Position numbers and translations under genes: made by a program. Below, piece by piece: positions 23,086-33,715 of a DNA stretch of 64,000 bases (its first letter is position 1; each line of letters starts with the position of its first letter). Source of the DNA: Akebia trifoliata (lineage: Eukaryota > Streptophyta > Magnoliopsida > Ranunculales > Lardizabalaceae). The DNA lies in contig CM030706.1 of assembly GCA_017979445.1 (NCBI GenBank), positions 4,815,595 through 4,879,594 on the forward strand, given 5' to 3'. The notes under the pieces are model-generated. The model saw only the letters and a program-made list of their open reading frames with translations. It made no database searches and had not been told where the DNA came from.

Positions 23086-23450
23086 GGGGGCGTTCAATGG
23101 CCAACTTTTTGGCAAAACATTTTTCAAAACATGAGTTAGAGGTTTTGGAATGGGCTGATTTTTGGTGAGGATGATCTCTACGGAGAGGAGATCACCCTCA
23201 CCAAAAATCAGCCCATTCCAAAACTTCTAACCCATGTTTACAAGCTGAAAAATCGTGGACCGTCTATTTTTTGTAAACTGTTTTTGATGGAGTTAGAAGT
23301 TTTGGAATGGGCTGATTTTTTGTGAGGATGATCTCCTCACCGTAGAGATCATCCTCACCAAAAATCATCACATTCCAAAACCTCTAACCTATGTTTTGAA
23401 AAATGTTTTGCCAAAAAGTTTGCTAAAAAGTTTGCCCTTGATCGCTACCC
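23086..23450. mobile_element. Foldback MITE, family F copy 8
   Basis: The left end is 'gggcgttcaatggccaactt' and the right end is 'cccttgatcgctaccc'. The two core hairpins are typical. It is flanked by TA runs and is the first of four elements stacked upstream of the truncated AKR copy 2. Confidence 0.85.
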
Positions 23451-23472
23451 ATATATATATATATATATATAT

Positions 23473-23839
23473 GGGTAGCGTTCAATGGCCAACAGTTTGG
23501 CAAACACATTTTTCAAAACATGGGTTAGAGGTCTTGGAATGGGCTGATTTTTGGTGATGATGATCTCTACGGTGAGGAGATCATCATCACCAAAAATCAG
23601 CCCATTTCAAAACTTCTAACCCCATCAAAAATGATTTACAAAAAAGAGACGGTTCACAATTTTTCAACTTGTAAACTGGGGTTAGAAGTTTTGGAATGAG
23701 CTGATTTTTGGTGAGGATGATCTCCTCACCGTAGAGATCATCCTCACCAAAAATCAGCGCATTCCAAGACCTCTAACCCATGTTTTGAAAAAGTGTTTGC
23801 CAAAATGTTTGCCAAACTGTTGGCCATTGAAAGGGGGGG
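23473..23839. mobile_element. Foldback MITE, family F copy 9
   Basis: The left end is gggtagcgttcaatggccaa. The right arm contains 'ccaaactgttggccattgaa' but the last bases are a degenerate G run instead of the usual 'gctaccc' or 'gggaccc'. It is flanked by TA repeat on both sides. Confidence 0.8.
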
Positions 23840-23856
23840 ATATATATATACATATA

Positions 23857-24237
23857 GGGAAATGTTCAGCACCCTAAGTTTTACCCTACACTTTTACAAA
23901 CGTTTTTTGTCCTACATGGGTTAGAAGTTTTGGAATGAGCTGATTTTTTATGAAGATGATCTCTATGATTAGAAGATCATCCTCACCAAAAATCAGCCCA
24001 TTCCGAAATGTTTAGCCCCATGTTTACAAGTTGAAAAATCATGGATCGTCCATTTTTTGTAAATCATTTTTGATGGGGTTAGAAGTTTTGGAATGAGCTG
24101 ATTTTTGGTGAGGATGATCTCCTCACCATAGAGATCATCCTCACCAAAAATCAGCTCATTCCAAAACTTCTAACCCATGTAGGACAAAAAACGTTTGTTA
24201 AAGTGTAGGGTAAAACTTAGGGTGCTGAACGGGACCC
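23857..24237. mobile_element. Foldback MITE, family F copy 10
   Basis: The left end is gggaaatgttcagcacccta and the right end is 'gggtgctgaacgggaccc'. Its end type matches copies 2, 4 and 5 in AKR copy 1 intron 1, so the same subfamily is present at both loci. Confidence 0.85.
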
Positions 24238-24255
24238 ATACATATATATATATAT

Positions 24256-24619
24256 GGTCCCATTCAATGGCCAACAGTTTGGCAAACACATTTTTCAAAA
24301 CATGGGTTAGAGGTCTTGGAATGGGCTGATTTTTGGTGAGGATGATCTCTACGGTGAGGAGATCATCATCACCAAAAATCAGCTCATTCCAAAACTTCTA
24401 ACCCCATCAAAAATGATTTACAAAAAAGGGACGGTTCACAATTTTTCAACTTGTAAATTGGGGCTAGAAGTTTTGGAATGAGCTGATTTTTGGTGAGGAT
24501 GATCTCCTCACCGTAGAGATCATCCTCACCAAAAATCAGCCCATTCCAAGACCTCTAACCCATGTTTTGAAAAAGTGTTTGCCAAAATGTTTGCCAGACT
24601 GTTGGCCATTGAACGGGAC

Positions 24620-24621
<2 letters not shown>
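24256..24621. mobile_element. Foldback MITE, family F copy 11
   Basis: The left end is 'ggtcccattcaatggccaac' and the right end is 'ttggccattgaacgggaccc'. The 37-bp TA run that follows (24622-24658) joins directly to coding sequence of AKR copy 2. Confidence 0.85.
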
Positions 24622-24661
<40 letters not shown>

Positions 24662-25012
24662 GCGTGGCAGTCTACCCTTGGGTAGGATAGGAGAAAGTGA
24701 AGGAGGCATTGATTGGTGCTATCAAGGTTGGGTATAGGCACGTCGACACATCTTCTATGTATATGACCGAGCAGTCTCTTGGTGAAGCTATAGCAGAAGC
24801 GCTTCAACTTGGCCTCATTAAATCTCGGGACGAACTCTTTATCACCTCCAAGCTTTGGTGCAATGGTGGACATCATGATTGTGTCATTCCCACCCTTCAA
24901 AAGACTCTTCGGTAACATTCACACCCTCCCTTTTGGTCAAGATCGATACAAATCATTGACCCAAAACATTGAATATTTTGAAAATGTTTTGGTCGAGACA
25001 GTATAAATTTTT

Positions 25013-25417
25013 GGTAGTGTAAAAGGCACCCCAATTATTACCAAGGGCACCCCCACACCATAGCTAAATTGTTTTGTCTTATATGGTTAAAAGTTTTCGA
25101 ATGAGCTGATTTTTGGTAATCATGATCTATATGGTGAGAAGATCATCCTTAAAAAAAATCAGCCAATTCCGAAACTTCTAACCCCATCAAACAAGTTGAA
25201 GAACCATAAACCATCTATTTTTTTCGTAAATCATTTTTAATGGGATTAGAAGTTTCAGAATGGGCTGATTTTTTGTGAGTATGATCTCCTCATTATATAA
25301 ATCGCCCTTACCAAAAATCAGCCCATTCCGAAACTTCTAACCCACATAAGACAAAAAAAAATAAAAAATCGACTATGTGTGGGGTATGTAATAATTGAGG
25401 ATCTTTTAACACTACCC
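25013..25417. mobile_element. Foldback MITE, family F copy 12, with paralogous empty site
   Basis: The termini are ggtagtgtaaaaggcacccc and the complement of 'ggatcttttaacactaccc'. The core hairpins are diverged. The matching AKR copy 1 intron text (near 18470, 'gagacagtatcaattttttt') lacks it. The flanks 'ataaattttt' and 'atcaattttt' indicate a 9-10 bp target duplication with one mismatch. Confidence 0.75.
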
Positions 25418-25505
25418 ATCAATTTTTTTCTCTTGATATTTTCCTGAGATGAGATTTTAAACCAATCTAGATCAATGTAACAATGATAAGATACCAAAAT
25501 CTAAA

Positions 25506-25684
25506 GAGTTGTGTTGGAGTGACCTCAAGGTCATACCTCATATTGCACACCATGAGATGAAAGTGGATAGGAACCATAGATGTTTTTTCATTCTATCTCA
25601 ATGAAAAGCATCTATGGTCCCATACACTTTCGCGGCAGGATGTGCGATGGGAGGTACAATCTTGAGGTCACTTCAGCATTATTG
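25506..25684. mobile_element. MITE, family D copy 1, with paralogous empty site
   Basis: A 179-bp element with arms gagttgtgttggagtgacct and the complement of 'aggtcacttcagcattattg'. The flanks are aaatctaaa (25497-25505) and taatctaaa (25685-25693). AKR copy 1 at the same place reads a single 'taatctaaa'. This shows a 9-bp duplication with one later change. Confidence 0.8.
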
Positions 25685-26424
25685 TAATCTAAAATGTAAA
25701 ATTTAGTTCAATGAAGTTATCTTATTTACCAAGAACTAGGATGGCCAATGGGCCAGGTTTCGGACCAACCCGTTTGCCATGAACCAGGTTTGCGTGTTGT
25801 AAATGGTCTCGTTTTGTTATTGAGTTAGGTTGGGCTGGGTTCAAGCTATAAACTAAGGTTTCTTTCTAAATTTTTCCCTACATTTTTTTATAGTACTTAT
25901 AGATGCAAAAACTTTCTCACTACCTTAAGATCTGTGACGATGCCTCGCGATCTCCTCTTCTCGTTCCCCTAGTTGTGCCTGTAACACTACCATTCCGACG
26001 CACAAGTTAAAAGTATAGTACAAAAATAGTGTCAAATTTAAGGGGGGGGGGAAACTCATACCTTTTTGTACCTCTACCCATCTATTTATAGAGGTGAAAC
26101 CCTATAATCCCTTTAGATTTTGTTACCGATTTGACCATTATCCAATTTAAAAGGTAGATCTTCATTGTTGATTTAAGAATGAATATCTAGTCCTCATACA
26201 TTCCTCTTTTTTTGAGATTTTTTCTTCACTAGAATTTTAACCCCTTTTGATCTAATCCCTTTTTCTCCAATTGAGACTCAAACCCATGGCTGGTTTGTGA
26301 CCGAGCCGCCAAGCTTGCCCTCGTATCTCCGTATTGAACTCTAATCCCTAGGTGCCATGTATCACCTCTTGATACCTAGCGAGAAATATCCTCCTCATAA
26401 CGTAATAAGAACTCATTTAAATAA

Positions 26425-27134
26425 GGCAAAGTTACTTAAAGGACCCTCATGGAAGGGTTTCTTTCTAAATAGTCCCTAAGATTTTAGATGTTGCTTGTTA
26501 AATGGTCCTTGGACCTCATCTCTCACATTTCTCACGATTGAATGCCCTAACCATTCAGACTCATCGTTTTCATCAAAAAATCGGATTTTTGACATCTCAA
26601 TCGAGTTTCAAAGACTCCACTCCGTTAGAAAGGATTTAAGAAAGAAGAATAAACTATTTTCAAGGGGCTTTTCAAACATTTTAAAGATGTATGTAAAAAA
26701 CTACGAGTTTTTTCACTTTTTTCTTAGTTTTTAGATGAAAATCAATCAAGAATAGTTCTTTTGGGTTGAAATCATCTAAACAAATCGTTATCTCGAGTTT
26801 TTAGTCTATCTTTCCATGTATTTTAGTCGGAAAACTCGAAAAATTGAAAATTGGTAGGTTTTACAAGTGTCGAGTTCACCACTTTTTATTTTAAAAGTGG
26901 TGAATTCAACAGTAATTAAAAAACATCAAGTTCGATAGTACCTAGTGGGTGAGTTCGACAGTGAAATTTTTGAACTCGATACTAAATAAAAAAGTGTTGA
27001 TTTCGACAGTAAAATTTGTGAACTCTACAGTACGAGAGACCATTTAGAAAGAAAGTTTACTAAATGTCATGTTAAGCTACCACGCAAAATTTAGGGACTA
27101 CCCTTCGACAAGGGTCCTTTAAAGTAATTTTCCC
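26425..27134. mobile_element. MITE, family H copy 2, with perfect 9-bp target duplication
   Basis: A 710-bp element with termini 'ggcaaagttacttaaaggac' and the complement of 'ggtcctttaaagtaattttccc'. It is flanked by tttaaataa at 26416-26424 and 27135-27143. AKR copy 1 has the empty site 'atttaaataaaaag' (near 18870). The interior contains several 'gtcgagttc'-type words (26870-27010) shared with the element at 21440-22135. No reading frame of note. Confidence 0.8.
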
Positions 27135-27144
27135 TTTAAATAAT

Positions 27145-27533
27145 GGGGGCAGTTCATGGGACATATGTAAAAATAATGATTTTTCAAAATATGGGTTAGA
27201 GTTTTTGGATTGAGCTGATTTTTTGCGAGGATGGTCACTATGATGAGAAGATCATCCTCACAAAAAATCAGCTCAATCTGAAACTTCTAAATCCATCAAA
27301 AGTGATTTACAAATCATTGGCACAAAGTCGACGGTCCACATTCTAAATCACTTTTAATGGGGTTAGAAGTTTCAGATTGGACTGATTTTTTTTTTATTTT
27401 ATGATCTTCCCATCAAGAGATCATCCTCACAAAAAATCAGCTCAATCCGAAACTTCTAACCTATATTTTGAAAATTTATTAATGTTACATTGTTTTTACA
27501 TATATTTTTTCATATGTCCCTTGATCCATTCCC
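27145..27533. mobile_element. Foldback MITE, family F copy 13, inserted beside family H
   Basis: The termini are gggggcagttcatgggacat and the complement of 'atgtcccttgatccattccc'. The flanks are ttaaataat (27136-27144) and tcaaataat (27534-27542), a 9-bp duplication with one mismatch. The element sits inside the right-hand target duplication of the family H element, so it is the younger of the two. Confidence 0.75.
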
Positions 27534-28321
27534 TCAAATAATAACCATTAAATACATATAATAGCCTTGGAAAGTATTTAGATAACTAAAATTTTCCCTC
27601 TAATTTTGTGTAGAGCTCTTCAATTGGAGTACCTTGATCTCTATCTTATACATTGGCCGGTAAGCTCAATTTGAGGAAAGTTTACGATACCAATACCCAA
27701 GAAGGACCTCATTCAAATGAATTTCGAGTCTGTATAGGCATCCATGGAAGAGTGTCAAAGACTTGGCCTGACAAAATCCATCGGTGTTTCCAACTTTTCT
27801 TGCAAAAAGAATGTAACTTTACTCACAACAACGAAGATCCCTCCTTCAGTAGTTCAAGTAAGTTTTTATCCAAAAAGTGTTTCAAATTTTATTTTGGGTT
27901 TTTACCAAAACGGTAGAGAAAGATGGGTAAATTTTGTCGTACTAATCTAGAGTTTTCAACATTCAATCAATCAACAATTATATATAGGTTGAGTTTCACA
28001 TTCGTGTAAAATATATAGAAAATTGAAATAAATAGATTATGAACTAGATATAGATTAATGATTCCAATAAACTTCGATTTATCTTGATCTAATCTTCAAT
28101 TCTACGAAAGAGAGGGAACAACCTTCACTATACAATAGTTCTCCTAAGTCTCAGCTCATCGTAGAAATTGTAGAAAAATAGGAAGTAAATATCACTCTAA
28201 AGTCAAAAAGTCACTTGAACAATAGAGGGGACAGCCTCCCCAATGAACCGAGATTTGTTGTAACGAAAAATGGTGCTAAATTGATGAACCAATGACATGG
28301 CACCATATGTATTAAAATTGA

Positions 28322-29537
28322 CGTACTATTTGTTAAACTGAAAAAAATAAGTGTTGAATAGCATTAAGCGTTGAAACTTTTAAGTGCTGAATTTAAATGC
28401 TGAAAAAGTTGTTTGTTTAGATACTGAATCATATTTATTACACATTGCTAAAGCTGGTAAATTGTCTTTGTTACCCTTACAATCATATTATACATTGTTT
28501 GCATGTTTCATATGCCTATTTTTTATCAAACACAAAAAAATATATTATTTCTTATAAAATTAAAATACAATTCATTTTTAAATAATAAATAATACTCAAA
28601 TCTTCAATTTATAAATAATAATTTCTATTTATAAAAGCCCACAAATTTCAAATTAAAAATAATAATGTCATACAAGTCACCAAAATTTGAAATCAACATT
28701 AAAATAAATTAATTTTGAATGAATAATTTTCGATGGAAATGAAGGATGTGTAATTATAAAAGCACCCTAAGAATTAATAAGGGCAACCCACACCATAGCC
28801 AATTTTTTTTGTTTTATATGGGTTAGTGTTATTAGAATGAACAAATTTTTAGTGAGGATGGTCTATATGGTCTAGAGATTATCCTCACCAAAAATTAATC
28901 CATTTTGAAACTTCTAACTCGTCAAAAATAGTTTTCAAAAAAAAAAAAAGGACTATTTACGGTTCTTGAACTTGTTTTGATAGGGTTAGAAGTTTCAGGA
29001 AGTTCTGATTTTTGGTGAGGATGATCTCCTCATTGTAGAGATCATCCTCATCAAAAATCAACTTATTCCAAAACTTTTAACTCATACAAGACAAAATAAT
29101 TTAGCCATGGTGTGGGTTTATTAATTTGTGGGGTGCTTATATGCTAATGAGGAGATCATCATCACTAAAAATCAACTCATTCCAAAACTTTTAACCCATA
29201 TAAGACAAAATAATTTAACCATGGTGTGGGTTTATTAATTTGTGGAGTGCTTATATACTTATTCATGAGATATAAGAGATAATATCCTTTTAAGAATAAG
29301 AGCATACTTGTCCATGCTAAAAAAATGAAGGGCATACTTGTCCGTGTCGAAAAAAGCGAAGTGCTTACCGCTTCAGCACTTTTTTTCAGCATCAAAATAG
29401 TGCTGAATTTTTTTCACTTATTTTCAGCAATAAGCACTGAAAATATAGAGTAAACAAATGCGCTATTTTCACAAAAAGTGCTGAATTTAATTTTTTTTTT
29501 AGCAATAAGCGCTGAAAAATAACGCAAATAAACACTG
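28322..29537. mobile_element. hAT-like non-autonomous insertion in AKR copy 2 intron 2
   Basis: The matching AKR copy 1 intron (near 19680) runs straight through this point, so about 1.2 kb is an insertion. The right end, read on the minus strand, is cagtgtttatttgcgttatt. Both ends repeat words such as 'aagtgctgaa' and 'gcaataagcgctgaaaa', a pattern seen in hAT-type MITEs. The left terminus is degenerate. A family F element is nested inside (28748-29150). Confidence 0.5.
28748..29262. mobile_element. Foldback MITE, family F copy 14, with partial tail duplication
   Basis: The end type is 'attataaaagcaccctaa' and the complement of 'gtggggtgcttatatg'. The core is degenerate ('ttagtgaggatggtc', 'gattatcctcaccaaaaa'). 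The last third (about 29025-29145) is repeated directly at 29150-29262. The element is nested in the hAT-like insertion. Confidence 0.6.
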
Positions 29538-29820
29538 CCGTAGAGTAAAAGTATGAAAATCGCTGAGAAGTTTTCTTTAATATAAGGAAAGACATAAATG
29601 ACCTTATTTTAATCGAAAAATGGAAGAAATCACGAGAGATACTTCGGGGAGTGAAGTGTCTACAAAGGTGTCAAATAATATAAGATCAAGAGAAATGTGT
29701 CCACTAGGAGGAGAAAAACCTACAAGTTGTGATTGGGAGTGTAAGCATTTTGATAATTATAATCAAAATCTTAGTCATTTTTTGTTCTCCTATGACAGGG
29801 TTATTAAAGAAAATTAAATA

Positions 29821-29972
29821 GAATCGTGATAATCGGACTTACCCACATGGCATACTCAATCGACACCCCTAACATGACATGTCCAGGAACCATAGATCTA
29901 TGACTCCTGGACATGTCACGTCAGGGGTGTCGATTGAGTATGCCACGTGGTTAAGTCAGATTATCATGACTC
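29821..29972. mobile_element. Near-perfect palindromic MITE, family E, 9-bp target duplication
   Basis: A 152-bp element that is almost one hairpin, with arms of about 75 nt meeting at 'ccatagatctatg'. The termini are gaatcgtgataatcggactt and the complement of 'aagtcagattatcatgactc'. It is flanked by identical aattaaata (29812-29820 and 29973-29981). AKR copy 1 has the single empty site 'gaaaattaaatattagtt' (near 20278). The long arms and few mismatches suggest recent insertion. Confidence 0.85.
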
Positions 29973-30567
29973 AATTAAATATTAGTTAACATGTAAATTG
30001 TATCTTTTTGGACACATAAATTTGTTTACCAAAAAACCATTTTGGGAAATATTTGCAAAAATAAAAATAAAAAATGATTGACATGGTAATTTACCCATCT
30101 TTCTCTACCACTTTGGTAAATTTGTTTTTAATTTTTTATATTTTTTATTGTGAGATGGGTTAGTGATGATTGTAAGATGGTTTATTACTTGAAAGGTGAC
30201 TACTTTGGCAACAAAATAAACTTAGAGAGTTTTGTAAGAATAAAGGTATCATTGCTTACTCCCCTTTGGGAGGCCAAGGAGTTGGTAGGGACAGCAGAAT
30301 TATGGAGTGTGAGGTGCTCAAAGAGATTGCCAAGGCTAAAGGAAAAACTCTTGCTCAGGTTCTAATATTTATTTTCCAAGTACTTATTTCAAAGAGCGTG
30401 TAATCGATTTTTCAGGTGAAATTACCAAACAAGTAGAGAAAAATTGTGAAATTTCTTTTTCAGCACTCTATGAATTTTAATTTCGAAAATGGTAAAAATT
30501 TTACCAAACAGACAAGCAGAGAAAAATAAATTAAATTACTAAAATACCCCTTGATGTTTATTATTAA

Positions 30568-30900
30568 AGGGTAAATTATCATTTCGTACGCTGAATATGA
30601 TGAAATTCCCATTTTGGCTTACTGTTCATTTTAATTCCCAAAACATGAACTGCGAAATGGTGTAGCAAGATCGTCACTTTTACAATAAGTAGCAGCAATC
30701 ATCACTTTTATAAGCCACGAGATCGTCACTTTAAAAAAAATATATCAGTCATCTCACTACCTTTTATCAGTGAGATCGTCACTTTAAAATCCTTATGATC
30801 CTGCAGTTCATGTTTTGGGAATTAAAATGAATACTGAGGTGGAACGAGAATTTCGTCAAAAGTTGAGTACATTTTTGGAATTTCTCATTTTTAAACATTA
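30568..30900. mobile_element. Foldback element, family J
   Basis: It starts 'gggtaaattatcatttcgta' and carries 'gttcattttaattcccaaaa' and the complementary 'ttttgggaattaaaatgaat'. In between are repeated words 'gatcgtcacttt'. Relatives are at 57542-57854, at about 34615-34925 and, degenerate, at about 1710-1910. The boundaries are approximate. Confidence 0.55.
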
Positions 30901-31862
30901 TGTTTTGATAAGGGAATTTTTGTTATTCAACTTGAAAAAAAAATTGTTTAGTAAGAAAATTTAATTACGAAAGTGGTAAATGTACTGTTTTGGGAAGTAA
31001 AATCAATAGTCTACTAAATCGGGAATTTCACAATTTTTGGTGCATGTTTTGGTAAATTAGCCATTCTTTTATCTACTCATACAAGCATCATTGCTCGTGT
31101 TCCTTGCTATTTGAACAACATCAAATGATCATCAATTGGAACTTACGCAGATCTGTCTACGATGGTTATACGAGCAAGGGGTGTGTATGTTGGTAAAGAG
31201 CTTCAACGAGGAACGGATGAAAGAAAATCTAGAGATACCCAATTGCGAATTAAGCGAAGAAGAGTTGAAAAAGATTAGTGAGATCTCGCAATCTAGAGGA
31301 AGTACTGGTGAATCTTTCGTCTCAGAAAACGAACCTTTCAAATCTGAAGAGGAGCTTTGGGATGGAGAGATTTTATTATAGATAGTAATTAAAATGAGCA
31401 TTTCATCTCAATGAAGCACCACTTCTTGTATCAATTTCCACTTATGGGACTTGAAATAAGTTTGTGCTAGAACCTAGAAATGTAATGTGGAATTGAATTT
31501 CAAACAACAACACTTGAAAAGGTACAAAATTACTCGTGTAGGATATGATGGATTTAGAGAAGTTGACATCCTCTGCTTTCAGATGCCACAAGAATGTATA
31601 TCACCAAATTTTAATAATTTTGAAAATAAATATTTTTCACTACTGGATTTTAATTTTAAATCTGGGAGTTCGGTGGCTATCCATTTTCAACACCTTGGAT
31701 CAAACCTAAAAAAGTTTTTTTTTTTCTTTTTTTTTTTTTGTTTGAATTTTTCCACGAAATCTAGAGATTGAATTTGCTAATGTGATAATCCATCCCAACA
31801 ACCCTTAGTAAGATTTGAAATCTTACTTAATCAAGCCAGTTTTATCCACACCATTTTGACAA

Positions 31863-31991
31863 GAGTAGTGATTTTCTGATGCCCCCTCTGACACACACCC
31901 CACCTAACGTGGCATGTGCCAAAATCATAGATTATTTTCCTTGAAATACACAACTGCACATATTTATGGGGGCGTCAGAAAATCATTATTC
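31863..31991. mobile_element. Foldback MITE, family E, perfect 9-bp target duplication
   Basis: A 129-bp element with termini gagtagtgattttctgatgc and the complement of 'cgtcagaaaatcattattc'. It is flanked by identical ttttgacaa at 31854-31862 and 31992-32000. The core is shortened compared with other family E copies. Confidence 0.8.
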
Positions 31992-32651
31992 TTTTGACAA
32001 CCATTTATCTTATATAGGTTAGAAGTTTTGGAATGAGAGAAAGACCTTAGTCAAATCCAAATTAACTAATGGCCTCACGACCTATGATCATGCCCTAGCC
32101 AGACTCAATGTGGTGTGCGCAAATGTGCACACATTGGGGCCTCGAACACGTCTCATCTGTAGGTTTACTTGGCTATGTAACAATGTAAAAAAAAGAAACA
32201 TACTAATCATTCAACAACTTTTCTATACCTTGTGAAACTAAAAATTCCTAGATAAAATAGAACATGAAAAACATGTAAATGGGCTACTTAGAATTGAAAT
32301 TTTCGTTCATAAATAAACTATAAGATTTACTTTCATGTATTAATCTCAATTTTTCAGTCTCAACTAGCGCAACCAATAGACAATGGGGGCTCCACAACCC
32401 ACAGAAAACATTGTCCCAAGATGCCGTGAGGGCTACCAAATCAGACCATTATCAATGAATATTCAGTCAGTCATTTCGTCGAACACATAGCAGATGTAGA
32501 GAAACTAGAGAGAGAATGAACCTTCTCATGTGCCAATCTCTGCAACTTTTGGGACTTCAAACTAATTAGTGACATACCCCCCTTGACATCAGTCTACTAA
32601 TGAAAACTAACATAAATGCCTTTGTTTTGAATTTCATACCGCATTTTTTTA

Positions 32652-32845
32652 GCCATGATTAAATGACTCTCTCACGTGGCATACTCAATAGACTCTCCTA
32701 ACGTGACATGTGCTAGAACTGTAGATCTGTACACCTCAAGAAATACAAATGAACATCCATATAAATATGTGCCGTTGTATATCCCGAGGAATTCAGATTT
32801 ACAGTTTTAGCATATGCCACATGAGGGAGTCATTTGATCACGATT
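32652..32845. mobile_element. Foldback MITE, family E
   Basis: The arms 'catgattaaatgactctctc' and the complement of 'gagggagtcatttgatcacg' enclose mirrored segments ('aactgtagatctgtacacct', 'gatttacagttttagcatat'). The boundaries are approximate and no clean target duplication was found. Confidence 0.55.
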
Positions 32846-33244
32846 TGTTTTTTTTTTATAAAAGAGTAAGGATATAAAAGTAAAACATTTTATGGTATTT
32901 TTTTTTATAAGGTTTATTCCTAAATAATTACAAAAGTTTTTAGTATTTTAGAAATTTTGCTAGTGTTGACATAATTATCACGTAATGTTAATTAAATATT
33001 ATCAACGATTACTTTATCAATATTAGTAACATTTTGAAAATATCGAAAACTTTTGTAATTATTTGAAAATTTATCATTTTTTATATTTATAAAAAATGTA
33101 TCCAAAATCTTTCAAAATTATTTTTTTTTACCTGTTTGACCTCTATCCTCCTCCATGTGTCATGTCCAAGTATTACAACAAAAAAGACGGCCCATTAATA
33201 CAAACCAAAAAAATCTTTTAGAATGGCCCCGCAATTCGTGGGAA

Positions 33245-33298
33245 CCAATGAACGAATTATTAAATGAGAAAAGTACAAAACCAAACTGTTTATAACTA
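33245..33298 (+). promoter_or_regulatory. CCAAT and TATA-like elements of AKR copy 3
   Basis: CCAAT (33245-33249) and TATAACTA (33291-33298) lie 116 and 70 bp upstream of the ATG at 33361. The shorter spacing than in copy 1 suggests that the two promoters have diverged. Confidence 0.35.
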
Positions 33299-33360
33299 GC
33301 AAATTTTTAGATTTGTAGTTGCAATTGATAGAGTTAGTAGAGATTGGAGACTAGAGAGAG

Positions 33361-33683
33361 ATGGGAAGCGTTCCCGAGGTGACTCTCAGCTCGGCCTGCC
33401 AAATGCCTCTCATAGGCATGGGCGTGGCTGCCTACCCTTTTGTAGAATCCGAGAAAGTTAAGGTAGCAATGCTCAAGGCGATTGAGGTTGGTTATCGGCA
33501 TTTCGACACATCTCCCGTGTATATGACCGAGCAAGCCCTAGGTGAAGCTATAGTCGAAGCACTTCGCCTCGGCCTCATTAAATCTCGGGATGAACTCTTT
33601 ATTACATCCAAACTTTGGTGTTGTGATGGTCATCATGATCGTGTCATTCCTGCCCTTCAGAAGACTCTTCAGTAATATCGACA

Positions 33684-33715
<32 letters not shown>

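Larger units (their letters stand above)
24658..31381 (+). pseudogene. Aldo-keto reductase copy 2, broken
   Basis: A decayed paralogue of the gene at 14692-21140. Exon 1 (24658-24911) lacks its first 19 codons and the promoter. Homology begins at codon 20, directly after a TA run. Exon 1 has an in-frame TAG (24688-24690). Exon 2 (27614-27857) keeps its 244-nt length but has TGA (27672-27674) and TAG (27735-27737). Exon 3 (30196-30358) is 17 nt shorter than in copy 1, through deletions of 8 (frameshift), 6 and 3 nt. Exon 4 (31151-31381) is open but its stop codon changed, adding two codons. Splice sites are still GT and AG. The introns carry family F, D, E, H and hAT-like insertions that copy 1 lacks. 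The gene cannot make a full reductase. A non-coding transcript remains possible. Confidence 0.92.
31382..33244. other. Spacer between AKR copies 2 and 3
   Basis: Apart from the two family E elements listed separately, I see no gene. 31640-31835 is a diverged copy of the dispersed repeat at 840-1070 ('ttgaaatcttactta' end). 32080-32170 is a GC-richer patch of unknown origin. The rest is AT-rich. Confidence 0.5.

Noticed and set aside
26495..26734. Open frame of 79 aa inside the family H element
   Set aside because: No match to a transposase pattern, and the opposite-strand copy at 12188-12783 does not keep it.
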